Assembly: GCA_028023455.1 (NCBI GenBank)
Contig: JAQFVV010012405.1
Coordinates: forward strand, 2,731,149 to 2,795,148
Reading direction: 5' to 3'
DNA: 64,000 bases
Source of the DNA: Epiperipatus broadwayi
Lineage: Eukaryota > Onychophora > Udeonychophora > Euonychophora > Peripatidae
Below the pieces are notes generated by a model. It did not search any database, was not told the DNA's origin, and worked only from the letters and a program-made list of their open reading frames with translations. A program made the position numbers and the translations under genes. Below are positions 34,566 to 46,115 of the stretch, in pieces (within the stretch, counting starts at the first letter, position 1; every line of letters starts with the position of its first letter).

Positions 34566-36185
34566 TCACTGCATCAAAAGACTATTGTTCATATTTAGCA
34601 TGGGTGATTGAGGATATGTGGTTATGTCTGGGTATAGCGTATTATAAATAGTCCAATAGGTGTATCTACCAACACCCAAAAAAGACACCTGATCATAAAT
34701 GCTTTGAAGTTGGTTTATAAGCAAAGACAAATATCCATGTGAAGGTGGTAGTTGGTCTGTGGATGTTATTTGAAGAATGCATTCAAGGGCTGGAAATCTT
34801 TTTATCAGTGCAGCTAGGAGGTTAATACTTTTTTGTTTGTGAAAAATTTGTATGGAGTGAAGACCTAATCCATTTCTAGTTGTTGGAAGACTAAGTTGTT
34901 TTACAGAGATGGAGACTACTTTTCTGCACCATAATAGCTTGCTGCAGAGTGAGTAAATGGACGACGTGAAAGATTTAGTGAAATTGATGATTGGTGAGTA
35001 ATAGGTTATTTTTGTAGTTACAAGCTGATTGAATAGGCATACTTTTGCATATAGTGAAAGATAGGTTTTGGAGAGAGAAGTGGTTGTACGTTCAGCATCA
35101 TCTTTCAGTTTTTTTTGGATGTTTTGTCTCATTGCAGAGAGCCCTAGGTAGAAAGGAAAACCAAGGAAATTAGTTGGTTTCCCATGATAAACTTGTGTAT
35201 TTATCTTGCCAGTGTAAAGAGACCAAGCTGATGTTTTGTTAATATTGATTTTGAGTTTATATTTGAGGGTGCATTCTTTAAGTATTTTTTCCAGAGTAGG
35301 TAGTTGTTTTTTGGATGTAAGAAAAACAGTAAAATCATCCATGTATGCCATACATGGTACATATTGTCCAGTGTGTGGAATTTGGATTCCTTGTAATTTT
35401 TGTTGTATTTTGTTTATGAGAGGGTTAATGTAAAACATAAATAATAATGAACTGAGTGGAGATCCTTGAGGTATGGATTGGTGGGGAGAGAAAGAAGGTG
35501 ATGTTCTACCATTAATTGTAATATGGATTTCATGACTAAGGAGTAGATTGGTTAGTAGGTATAAGAGATTGCATGGTATTTTGGTGTCTGCAAGTGTTTC
35601 AATTAAAATTTCAATAGGGACCGAGTCAAAAGAAGCTTCAATGTCAATTTGAACAGCCATGGGAGTATACTTTTTCTGCTCTCTAACTGAGTTTACAATG
35701 GTTTTGAAAATGAGGGCAGCTTGGCCTGTTGAGGAGCCTTTTTTTGCATGTCGCATTGGTGATAATAGAGGGAGGAGATATGGTTTGATTTTATCTTTTA
35801 GCACCTTTTCCAGAATTTTAATATCAAGGGGGATCATGGAGATTGGTCGCAGATTAGATAGATTGGATATTAAAGCTTTATTTTTGATGAATGGAACTAA
35901 GGAGATTGGATATAGATCTTTTATGTTAAACAGCCTTTGTGATAGATAATTTGCTAAATCACATAGATATGTGGTGGTAAACTGACTGAGATGTGAAGAT
36001 ACAAATTTGGGGATTCCATGTGGCCCTGGATGATAAGAGTTTGGAATTGCAGTTAGCTTCAGCAAGAAATCAGTAGCATGGAGAGGTTTTTCTAACTCTG
36101 GTTGGCCAAATAGATCTTCAGGTGGTATGAAGGCACAATGTGACTGCATCTTTTGTTTGAAGTATTTGTATATTGGCTCTATCAT
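34566..36185 (-). CDS. LINE reverse transcriptase, 539-codon fragment of ORF2
   Basis: Open for 539 codons. Motifs in order: PGPHGIP (RT motif 0/1, about residue 53), LRPISMIPLDIKILEKVLKD (motif 2, about 112-131), QIDIEASFDSV (motif A with catalytic Asp, about 178-188), SIPQGSPLSSLLFMFYINPL (motif B, about 233-252), MAYMDDFTVFL (motif C with both Asp, about 275-285), and NINKTSAWSL leading to NFLGFPF (motif D/thumb, about 313-339). The RT core looks catalytically complete. As part of a LINE ORF2 it would copy the element RNA at a nicked target in the nucleus. Endonuclease pieces lie upstream and the zinc knuckle downstream, in other frames. The start is set by a frameshift near 36185-36200, not a genuine initiator. 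Confidence 0.88.
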   Translation of the reverse strand: MIEPIYKYFKQKMQSHCAFIPPEDLFGQPELEKPLHATDFLLKLTAIPNSYHPGPHGIPKFVSSHLSQFTTTYLCDLANYLSQRLFNIKDLYPISLVPFIKNKALISNLSNLRPISMIPLDIKILEKVLKDKIKPYLLPLLSPMRHAKKGSSTGQAALIFKTIVNSVREQKKYTPMAVQIDIEASFDSVPIEILIETLADTKIPCNLLYLLTNLLLSHEIHITINGRTSPSFSPHQSIPQGSPLSSLLFMFYINPLINKIQQKLQGIQIPHTGQYVPCMAYMDDFTVFLTSKKQLPTLEKILKECTLKYKLKININKTSAWSLYTGKINTQVYHGKPTNFLGFPFYLGLSAMRQNIQKKLKDDAERTTTSLSKTYLSLYAKVCLFNQLVTTKITYYSPIINFTKSFTSSIYSLCSKLLWCRKVVSISVKQLSLPTTRNGLGLHSIQIFHKQKSINLLAALIKRFPALECILQITSTDQLPPSHGYLSLLINQLQSIYDQVSFLGVGRYTYWTIYNTLYPDITTYPQSPMLNMNNSLLMQ

Positions 36186-36433
36186 ATTGTGTCTGGCTTT
36201 GGTAACACCATTGGTCTCAAGTGCTTGTGGAACTCTGACAGTAGAAGGATATTCCAGAGCCCATCTAATATACCCTCGTGTCCAGGTGTGTTGTTTTGTT
36301 AGATTTTTTCTTTTTTATGGCAAGGTACTCTTTTAGAGCATTGCAGGTGTCATTGTAAATTTGTGTAAGTCTTTTTATATGTGCGTAGGAATCTGGAGCA
36401 GATTTACACATGGTGATTCTTTGATGTAGCTCA

Positions 36434-36760
36434 TCAGCTAGAGTCCAGGAGTCTTGAGGGTGGTGGTGAGGTTTGGGTAATATGATTTATATTAAATGAC
36501 AGAATGTTAATAAAAGAAATATACCATTGAACAGGATCAAGTTGTATAGTGCTAAGTTTAAATAACATAATATATGTTTTAGAGTACAAAAATTCAGAAG
36601 TGTGTGCAGGAAGAATTATTCTTATTGTTTTATGAAGTTGAATTGTTGATGTTTGCATTGTACTTAGATTAAGTTCAAGCATTTGGCTAGAATGATCAGA
36701 GAAAGGTGATGGATTAAGTGTTAACTTAATTAAGTGATGAAGCATGGTGAATAAAAACAC
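36434..36760 (-). pseudogene. LINE endonuclease, C-terminal part
   Basis: 108 codons. SDHSSQMLEL at about residues 21-30 corresponds to the SDH motif (catalytic Asp-His) closing the APE-type endonuclease/exonuclease/phosphatase domain of LINEs; the linker to RT follows. Separated by frameshift from the N-terminal half at 36896-37321 and from RT at 36185. Met is internal. Confidence 0.7.
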
Positions 36761-36895
36761 AGGTCAATAAGTGAGGTGTAACGACTGGTGTAGAAAGAGA
36801 TGGAGTTGGGTGGTAAGAAACCTTCAGCACTCATTAGTGGTATTGCAAGTTGATATAGCCACTTTGAAACAAAAGTGTGATAACTCATGTTAAAA

Positions 36896-37321
36896 TCACC
36901 CATTAAGATAACTGGGTAAGAAGTTGATGATAGCAGTGAGTTGATGGTAAACAGTAATCTCGAGATAACAGCTGGTCCAGGAGGTATGTAAACAAAAATT
37001 ATGTTGAGTGCAACAGTATGGTGATGAAAAGTGACTAAGTAGGTTTGAGTCGATATATAAAATTTTAAAGGATGAAAAATGGCAGCTTCTTGTGATGACC
37101 AGGCCAGTGCCTCCTGAAGGTGATGATGAATCTCGTGAACAAGTGGAAAAACCTTGGGTCCTTAAAAAGGTTGTGGGGTCAATCTGAGAACCACTATATA
37201 TTTTCATTTCCAGCAGACCCAGGATGTGTGGCTGTGTAAATTGAATCCATTTACTTAGCTGGAAGTTTTTTTTAATCGAATTTAGACCTCGAACATTGAA
37301 AGCTCCTATCTTTATTTTCAT
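36896..37321 (-). pseudogene. LINE endonuclease, N-terminal part
   Basis: 141 codons starting MKIKIGAFNVRGLNSIKKNF, the usual opening of APE-type LINE endonucleases ('NvRGLnsxxK', with the conserved Asn). Next come QPHILGLLEMKIYSG (the metal-binding Glu of the 'xxlqEtk' motif) and SPSGGTGLVI (the GGvaillr region). The Met at 37321 may be the true ORF2 start, since it directly precedes the first domain strand. The frame is lost before the catalytic Tyr/Asp block. Confidence 0.78.
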
Positions 37322-37595
37322 GTTGAAACTAAATGTAGAAAAAAAAAATTTAAAGTATATGTTTAAATCGACTGGATTGTGATTTCATTTGTTGCCTTGT
37401 TTATAAGATTTAGAAAAAGTATTGTATGCAGAAAAAAAAAAAATCAGCTCCAACTCGAAATTAAAATTTTCAGGGTTGGTATCTAGGGCATCAAAATATT
37501 TAAGAAATGGTTTGTTTGCATTACTTTTTTTTTCAGAGAATGTGCAATATTCGTTGGTATACTAGTGTATATATGTTTATCTTCAGGGTTTGTTT

Positions 37596-37608
37596 TTGAT
37601 TATCATTA
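37596..37608. repeat. Target-site duplication at LINE 5' side
   Basis: TTGATTATCATTA, exact copy of 33877-33889. It places the element's 5' end at 37595 (minus). Confidence 0.85.
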
Positions 37609-39126
37609 TTTTTAATAACATAAAATGAATAAATGATGTTTTTTTATGATTTTGTTTATTTTGATAAAAAAAAAATAGCATTTGGATAAATCACTATTCT
37701 ATTATTAAAACAATTTATATAAAAGTAAATCAATTTTATTATTATTGTATTTTCCAATTTATTTTTAGTGCAGTTTATTACTGTGTATGATCAAAGTTTG
37801 TTTTTAATTGTGTAATGAATGTAACTTTTTTGTCTTTGCTGACATTTTTCACATTTATAATGAAATACATTTTTTGCATTGGGGGAAATAAGAATTTCTA
37901 TTTTCAAGAAAATATTAGATGAAAATTAATGAAATAAATTATATTTTAGATAATGTATATCTATTTCAATATGTTTTTAATGCATATTATTATTGCATAT
38001 AATAAATCATCAGCTAGTATTGTGATTGGTTATATTATTTGTCATTAAGTCATTTGTGATTGCATGTGAAAAGTCTATAACTGATAACTTGCAATGAGAG
38101 TTTATATTGTATGGCTTTAAATAGAATGGCCATGAAACTATATTTTAGTTTATTGATGAACAAAATTTTATTTTTTATTATACTTGTTATGAAATCTTTT
38201 ATTGTTACTGAATCAAAATTAGGTGTATACTTCTAACTTTTTATCAGACTTTAATGACTCTTTTCATTTGACACCTGAAAAGATCTGTGCTGATGTTTGT
38301 ATTATATTTTTAAGATGAAGAATTCTAATGAATTGGTAGTGAATTTCTATTTTGTTTATTTATTTTTTCCTATTTGTCAGAAGTTATCAATAGATGCAAA
38401 AACTCTAATGTGCAGAGATCTTGCTCAAAATGCCAATGCTTGTTTATATTATATTTGTAAAGAAGAAAGGAGAATTTTTATTATTTTTTAAGGTAATTAT
38501 TTTGTTTCAAAATGATTTTGACTACTATTTTATGTAATTGATATAAAATAGATTTTATTTTAATAAATGCATTATTTTCAGAAGGATTTAAACTTATGGG
38601 CTGGCAAACAAAACAAATATTAATTGAGTTAACAAGAAAGATAAGCTTGTTTTTCTTTAGATAACGTTACTGCTTTTAGTATTTTTTAAAATTATTTTAG
38701 ATCACAAATAGATCACATACATAAAAAATTAAATTGTGGAAGGTGAGGTGAGTCTTGATTTGTTTTATTTTAATTTTTCAGGAAATGGTTAATGTATTTT
38801 ATTATTTGCTATATGTGATGAAAGTTTACTTTTAATTATATAATAACTAATAGTATTACAATATATTTTCTTTGCCATGAATATCACCATTTTATCTTTT
38901 GAAGATCATTTCTGTGATTGTACTATTCTCTGATGACAAAATGACATCATTCAAAGAATGGAAAATTTTTTAAAGATTATCTATTAATTACTTCTTTAAT
39001 GAAGTGATTATAAATTGATCATGATTATTATGGTAAATACTATAAAGATTGCTTATATGCAAAACTATAATTGGGTTGGATAATTTTGCAAGTGAACTGA
39101 TAATTATCTATTCAGAGTTCAGTTCC
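37609..39126. other. AT-rich spacer with a faint duplication
   Basis: The stretch 37740-37850 has a diverged direct counterpart at 38760-38890 (both with 'attatt..ctgtgtatgat/ctatatgtgatgaaagttt..tttttaatta' and then 'ttctttgcc/tctttgctga'). No coding content recognised. Confidence 0.4.
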
Positions 39127-40462
39127 ACCTGGCTCTCATTTTATGCGGTAGATAGGTTCCTCAGAAAATGTGCACAAAAGAAATCGTACAAAAATAGACT
39201 TAACTTACCTTGAAAAATGGGGGATACATACTGTAATTTTTGAAAATCGCATAAAAGCAAAGCAACAATGTAAAATTACTTTAAAATTTGCATAAAAAAA
39301 TAAGGAAATAAAATATGACTAATAACAAATTTCAAATTTGAAAAAAATTGATACAGGCCAACCTTTATATATATATATTTATTAACTACAGTATTTAATT
39401 TTATTCAAAACAATATATTTTAATGTGTAAGTTACATTTTTTCATACATGTACAGTATTTTAATAATTATCACTATTTGAAGATATGCAAGTTCATTTGT
39501 GAACTAGTAAGACATCAGATTCATCACAGGAGGAAATACAACTAGTGCCAACTTCATTTTTTTTAATTGCTCTTATAATACACTCGCTCAAACTAAAATG
39601 TTTTCCAATTACTGTTGATCCTTCCCATTTCACTAAGTGATCTAAAATTGAAATTTTTGTTTCCAAAGAAATTCATTTTCTTGGGTGTTTTTTCCTCTCC
39701 ATTAGGATAAACTAAAAGTTTAAACTAAAAATAAGAACTTAGACTTATGATAATAAAAAAATGTCTATTCACCACTTTTGGGCAAAATTTAATTAAAACT
39801 AACAATTAAAAATTAAAATTTTATTTTTGTTTTTAATTTTTTAATTTTCATTTCCGTTTAAAAATCAGTTTTCATTGTTTCACATCACATTAATTTCAGA
39901 TCACGTTACATAATTTTTAAATGGTTAATTATAATTAAAAATCAGATTTTATTTTTAATTGTCAAATTTAATTGTGACCACTGCTGTTACTCACTTTTTA
40001 AAAATAAACTTGCAGACACTAAATGATTAATTGATTATGTAAATTGTAAATTAGGTACTCTTTTTTTAAAAAGCAAAAATAGAATGTGATTTAAAATGCA
40101 AAAACAACAACATGCATAGTATAGGCATCTATAACCTTTGAACAGATTTACATTATAATCTTGTAAAATTTAATGTGTGTATATAAAATGGGGAAATCCT
40201 GATTTTAAGTGAATTATGAACTTCTTTATTGCATAAAATTTATTACAGTACTATTATAAAGCACTGAAAATATTGAAATTATTAGATGGAAGTTGAACTC
40301 CGATAATGCACTATTACTTTAAATATGATGAGTGAGTGTGCAAAATTTATAATATTTAAAGTAATAGCGCATTATCGGAGCTCGACTTCTGATTTAATAA
40401 TTTTTGTTGCATAAATGAAAACCACTTGCATTAAAAAAATCCGCATAAAACGAGGCCTGGGT
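39127..40462 (-). mobile_element. pogo/Tigger-type DNA transposon relic, internally decayed
   Basis: Ends are inverted repeats: left ACCTGGCTCTCATTTTATGC (39127 on), right the complement of ACCCAGGCCTCGTTTTATGC (40441-40462). Inside, on the minus strand (about 39560-39700), a frame reads SLETKISILDHLVKWEGSTV then IGKHFSLSECIIRAIKKNE. This is the CENP-B/pogo N-terminal helix-turn-helix ('lxxKxxIldxlexGesxxxiaxxfgvxxSTIraIkKnexxI'). The DDE catalytic domain is absent, so this is an internally deleted, dead copy. Classification rests on HTH plus TIR together. Confidence 0.7.
40279..40400. repeat. 48-bp inverted repeat inside Tigger relic
   Basis: 40279-40325 and 40352-40400 are near-perfect inverted copies (core 'actccgataatgca' and its complement) with a 26-bp loop. 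Could be a nested small foldback or a rearranged subterminal segment. Confidence 0.8.
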
Positions 40463-42405
40463 ATATATGGATATATTTGTTTTAATTTTTTGGTAGTAAT
40501 ATAGAATGTCCAATAAATCATGATTCTTAGTATTATTGTGTATTTGTGTAATTTAACAGAGGATTATTTTTTGATGAAGGATGGCCACCTAAAAATGTAA
40601 GGAATAAGAATCAAACTGAAAAGCTGAGCAGCATTTTCATTAGTAGGATACTGAATTGGGTATTACTATTATTTTTTGCATCGTTAACCATGTATTTGCT
40701 GAATGAATAAAATATCGTAAGTTTATATTTTGAAAAATAAAATTTGCTTTGCATTTTTACCGCCATTCCCAATAATTTGAATTTATGAAACAGTGTTTAT
40801 TTATCAAAAAAATAAATAATTGTTTTTGGTTAAAAATAAAAATATAATAATAATAATAATTTGATATATTGTAAATGTACTTTTTTATTATTATTAACTT
40901 AGTATTGCTTAAGTAACAAATCCATTAATACAGTTTAATTATTTTTCTGTTATTATTTTTACTGTCAGAAAATGTGTTAGGTTACCTATCACTGTCTCTT
41001 CACGTTTTTATTCATTTGTCAAAACATTATCTTTAATGGTGCCATGAAAGTCTTGTATACTAGTTCCGTAAAAATTGACAGGGATCAGAAATTGAGTACA
41101 TTAGTGGAGTTATATGTTGAATACTAGCATTGAAAACATTGATAAAGATTTTTCTTTTTAAAAAAGAAAACCATGACGTACACGTACCTCTTCCCTATTC
41201 ATCTATCATTTTATTTTAAAATTGGTTTTTCTTTTGGAAAATCTTAATATTATTTTCAGAAAACAAATATGTAAATAAATAAATACTTTTACTAATTTTT
41301 AAAGTACTATACATTATCACAATATTAGCTCATATTGAGTGATTTACGTTAATAGTACATTTAATTGCTAACTATAGAATGCGTGTACATGTATATATAT
41401 ATACTTATTTATTTCACACACACATATATATTAATAATATTCCCAAATGATCAGAATTAAAAATAAATCCTTAAATGAAAAAAGACATAGAACAAAGCAC
41501 ACAATTTCTTCTGTGTTAGCATGCAATGATTTTAATTTATCCCGATGGTTATATCTAAAATATCTTTTGTATTTTTAATTTAGGAGTAAATTAAATAATA
41601 GACTTAACCTATTTATGTCAAGCTTTCAAGTTAAACTATGGTTAGTAGTGCTGTGAGTCAATTTGTACTGTGTCAATTTTTTTTTTTTAAATTAAAAAAA
41701 CTGATCATTCTATAGAAATAAAGTCACCATTACTTTTTTTAATACATATATTTTTAATTATTGAATAACGTCTTATTTATTTAAGAAGTAATTTTTATTT
41801 TATTTATCCACTGAATGCCAGCTACAATCCATTAGGGCAACTATTGTAACCCATGTTTCTTATATAAAATATATTCTTCCATTTACTTATCACTTGAAAT
41901 ACACTTAAAACATTTAAATAATAAAAAAATTATAACTGGCCAAAAGTTTTAATCATAATAAAATATTTTGTAATAAAAAAACAATGAATGACGTTTGGTT
42001 CTTTGAATCACCAAGATTTTATAAAATTCTTTTGTATATTAGTATTTTCTTTGCTTAATTTCTGAGTAGCATTCTAGAGGCCGATTAATTTTCATTTTCT
42101 ATCACATTTTTACATTAAAAAAAAAATTATGACAAACAATTATGCATTTAAAAATAAAAAGTGATTTTAAAAATAATTTATTAACTTTACAAATGTAGGA
42201 AAAAAAAAGTAAATATAGTAACGTTTGTCTGAAGCTTTGTGATGAGGTGAGGTATTTTAGTTATATATTGAACTATTTCACCATCTAATATTAAATATTG
42301 AACATATTTAGAAAAATTTAAGTTTATTTAAATTTTCTAATTACATTCGCCTGAACACACAGGTAAGTATATAAACAATGTTTTGAGTGGTATTATTCTC
42401 TCCTT
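40463..42405. other. AT-rich spacer
   Basis: (AAT)n near 40842-40860, (TA)n/(CA)n near 41390-41430; nothing coding seen. Confidence 0.55.
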
Positions 42406-42410
42406 GTGTA

Positions 42411-42659
42411 GCTGGTCTGACCAGTGACATAGGAATCAAACCTAGATTCTTAAATATTGAATTTTAAGTTAATGATCTAATCAACTGAGCTATTTTACCA
42501 ATCAGGAGGAACCTCATAGATAAATACATGAAATTTTTACTGACTGTTGCCTTTGACAAGAAGGTTCAGTTGGTTAGACATTATCTTAAAATTCAGTATT
42601 CGAAAATCTAACTTTTTATATTCATTTCCATACTAATACTGTCACTGGCCAGGCCAGCA
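42411..42659. repeat. Foldback of two tRNA-derived SINE heads
   Basis: Minus-strand copy at 42411-42500: A-box TAGCTCAGTTG (perfect match to TRGYNNARNNG) and B-box-like GGTTTGATTCC. Plus-strand copy at about 42558-42659 begins GGTTCAGTTGGTTAG with a weaker B-box. Both share 'cttaaaattca(g/a)tatt', and the 'tgtcactgg...' 3' portion. A classic tRNA layout of A-box, anticodon-arm-like stem and B-box suggests a SINE derived from a tRNA, inserted twice tail-to-tail or duplicated by inversion. Confidence 0.6.
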
Positions 42660-43985
42660 ACAATTGAAAAAAAGAGAAGAGTACTACTCCAAATGTTGTA
42701 TATATACTAATCTGTGTACTATTTATTAACAGTCAAATGGAATTGGAAAATTTACATAAAATTAAATTTTTCTAAAAATGTTCAATATTTAATATTAGCT
42801 AATGGAAATAGTCCAGCATATAAATACAATGAAAATACAATAGTTTTATTTTTTGTCCTTGGGCAAGAAAAATATATTTTCAATAAAATATTAACTTCCA
42901 CTCCATTTCTATCCCTAAAATATATTTTTGTGAAGAATACATAAAACAATGAATCTTTGTTTTAAAATTTAAAATTCCACTTATAATTAAAAAAAAAAAG
43001 GTCCCCAAATAGCAGTTATGATTTTTATTGAGGTATATCTTTTTTCCAAATAGCAACATTCTGCTTTATGTTATTATATTTCTCTTGACTTATATTTTTC
43101 TAAAAAAAAAACAAATATTTTCAAATAAAATCCTAATCCGAATACCTTTATCAAAAAGAGAAATATTTCACCTAATTTTATAAAAATGAAAATATAAAAA
43201 AACTATAGTAAACTTAGAATTTTCAATTTCCTGATTTAAGCAAAAGCTGAGATTAAGCAAGCATATTGATTACTTCAAAGACAATGAATTTACATTTGAA
43301 AGCATGCCCATTTTTTGCACCTGATACAACATCTAAGGATTTTAATTGGAATTAATGTATAAAAATACATTATAGTTCAAGTTTTTATCTGAGTATAAAT
43401 GAAAAATTGATAAATGAACATTATAAATAGCCACAATAGAACTATTTTAGGCTAAGCAATTGTAGTAGCATAAAGCTATACAATGGATTTCAGGGTATCG
43501 AGTATTTGCTCTAATGATTTGTGGTGCTATTCCCATGTACTTTTCCTGAATTGCTTAATGTTTTATTTGATTGTTGTATCTGATGATTTTATTTATATTA
43601 AATTTAATATATTTTAATTAGTTTTAATCAACAAATAAATTTTTTTGCGATATAAAAAAATACACTTACTTAGGTAGCAAAGATTAATAAATTTGAGAAG
43701 ATATAATTTCAATGGTCATCATTAATGAATTTAATATCTAAATCAAGCTAAAAAAATAAAATTTTGATTTAAATTTTAGTATATATATTAACAGTAATTA
43801 CAAATAAACAATATTTATATCTAAATTTAAACTGTTGTTTATAGTAGTTTGTGAATAAAACCTTACAATACTCTGTGATTGTTTGTTTTAGTGATAAAAT
43901 AGTAATAGTATTTACTACTTTTTTATTATTTACAATATTTTAAAAACCTTATTATTTTAAAAATTATTTTGTATTATTTTCAAAA
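42660..43985. other. AT-rich spacer
   Basis: The 76-codon plus frame (42714-42944) has no domain. No other structure seen. Confidence 0.55.
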
Positions 43986-45240
43986 CTATTATTTATATAT
44001 GCGTGTACATTTAATATGTACATTTATGAAAACTGATTTTATATAAGTACTGGAGGTCATTAAAATGATTCAGTCTTTCAATACTAATTTCAGAAAGACT
44101 TGGGCCATATTTAAAGTCAAGATAATATTTACATATATATTATTTCAAAAGTGTCATTCATTTATTTCTTAATTATAATCTATACTTAAGAAATAGGTGA
44201 TCCATCTATGCTTTACATTTTGGAAGTATCATTTATTTCTGGTTTATTTACCAAGCTTTTGGTATTTAATATTTACATCTATAAATCTCAACTTTGTATT
44301 AATATTGGAGATTATTAAAAATGAGACTCCATCTTTGTTCTCTAATTTTAAATTTTAATTTCAGAAAGTCTTATACCATATATTCAGATTAATATACAAA
44401 TATCCCACCCTGTTTCCAATAAAATTATACATGTTTGTTTTATCATCTAAGCTTAAGAAATAAGTGATCAGGTATATTTTTTTGCATTTATTAATGGGGA
44501 ATGTTATTTTCATAGCTCTTGAGGGTTTAGTTTACTTTTTCTATTTGATTTACATATACATCAATCTATGCATGTGTAACATTTACATCTTTAAAACTTA
44601 ATTTGTATGAATATAGGAGATTGTTAAAACAAGATTCCATCTTAATCTACAGTATTCAGTTCTAAATTTAGAAATGTCTTATTTAAAACCAGTCTAACAT
44701 ATAATTTAACTTACTCTATATATATAATTTATCATGCTGTATTTTTAACAATATCTAAAAATAATTGCATAATTATTTTGTAAATAGTTGATTCATCTAT
44801 TTCTTTCATTTATTAATATTGAGTGCTCTTTATTTATAGCTGTTGGAAATTGTTTATTTCTGTTTAGTTTACATATTCTTTAAGATATTCCTGTTTAATA
44901 TTTACATGTATAAAAACTGATGGTATTAATATTAAAGACAATTCAAAATGAGTTTCTATCTATGTCCTATAATATTCAGTCCCAATTTCAGAAAGTTTTC
45001 ACCAAATTTAAAATCAATCTAATGTACAAATATTATGCTCTATCTTCAACAATGTCAATAAATGATTTCTTAATTACCATCTAAGCTTAAGAAATATGTC
45101 CATTTATTTTTTATATTTGTTGATATTGAGTGCTGTTTATTTATAATTATTGGAAGTGTAGTTTATTTAATTTAACTTATGTATAGATTAAACTACACAT
45201 ATTTAATATTAAAACTTCATTTGTATCTTATATGGGCTAG
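43986..45240. repeat. Diverged tandem array, ~270-320-bp unit, about four copies
   Basis: Landmark phrases recur in the same order. 'aatttcagaaag' or close variants occur at about 44087, 44358, 44665 and 44986. 'cttaagaaatagtgat..' variants occur at about 44186, 44454, 44778 and 45087. 'ttaatatttacat' follows each. The units are heavily diverged with length differences, so this is an old satellite-like array. It has no coding content. Confidence 0.65.
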
Positions 45241-46115
45241 ATTTTTTTACTAATGGAAAGTATAGAAATTTTACTTGATTATGTTATGTGTGCATAGGCT
45301 GTGTGAATGTTAGATAAGTGTTGTTACATCAAAGTAGATATGTAGGATTATCCTAATGGCTTATCCATCTAAAGTTCGTCCCAAGTACCATGAGTTGATC
45401 ATGGATTTGATCCTAAATTGTATTTTTGAATAAATACTTCAATCTGACATAATACAGTTTAGTGCAGGCATGGCAACATACAGTCTGCAATTAAATTTTT
45501 AATATTTTCTGCATGATGCACTGTGGAAATGAAATAAGTGGTACTTTTAAATCACTATTCATAAACTACAATATCTAACCATTGTACAACAATGAAAGTT
45601 AAAATCTCAGCTAATGAGAAGTGGAAGCGTCTTTGATTATTCCAAAATCGAGATACTTAAGAAGATAGTGATACATGGAAAAGAATTCTGTATGTGACTA
45701 ATCTAGGGTTGATTTGTGATTCTTCTTTATTTTTTAAAAAAATTCCATTATAGAGATTTACAAATTTGTACTCGTCTGTACTCGATATGAACTGTTTGAC
45801 GTTTTGTAGTAATGTGAAATCTGTAGGCGGAGTTTGCCAGTATGCACCCAAGGTTAAGCAATTTGTTATTTTTGTGGTCAAGTCTGCTGAATCAAATGGC
45901 ATTGTAGCATAGACAATAACTGCAATTGATAACTGAAAATGTCTCCAGGCTGTTTGTAAAACTAAGTTATTGTTTTATTTGCAATAAGACCCTTCAAGAT
46001 CATTCTATTAATTAATTATTGTTTTGATTGATTGCAGTATAGTTTGGATATTTATACAGTATGTAATTGTATTTTTATTAAAATATTATTGTGTATTAAA
46101 AATTTTTTTCACTCT
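45241..46115. other. Spacer, possible 5' region of the hAT element
   Basis: GCAGGCATGGCAACATACAG (about 45466-45485) faintly resembles a hAT terminus of the CAGGGGTGGCAAC type and could be the degraded left end of the hAT gene starting at 46.1 kb. The 81-codon minus frame (45657-45902) has varied composition but no family I recognise. Confidence 0.35.

Larger units (their letters stand above)
33890..37595 (-). mobile_element. Near-complete 3.7-kb LINE (non-LTR retrotransposon)
   Basis: Bounded by exact 13-bp duplications. In the element's own direction it runs from a ~270-bp leader (37595-37322) through APE-type endonuclease, reverse transcriptase and a C-terminal CCHC-like knuckle, to a 3' UTR with AATAAA (minus, at 33919-33924) and a poly(A) tail (33890-33902). 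The ORF is broken by a few frameshifts but long stretches remain open (539 codons for RT), suggesting moderate age. I cannot place the clade. The APE plus zf-RVT C-terminus suits the Jockey/I/L1-Tx1 range more than RTE. No ORF1 is recognisable; the 5' end may be truncated. Confidence 0.88.

Noticed and set aside
35236-36336. Plus-strand ORFs of 65-96 codons
   Set aside because: Shadows of the LINE RT gene on the minus strand.
40290-40400. Rho-independent-like terminator hairpin
   Set aside because: Bacterial terminators are not expected here; the hairpin is part of a transposon relic.
45340-45420. Possible tRNA-like SINE head ('ggatttgatcc')
   Set aside because: Only a weak B-box resemblance and no convincing A-box at the right distance.
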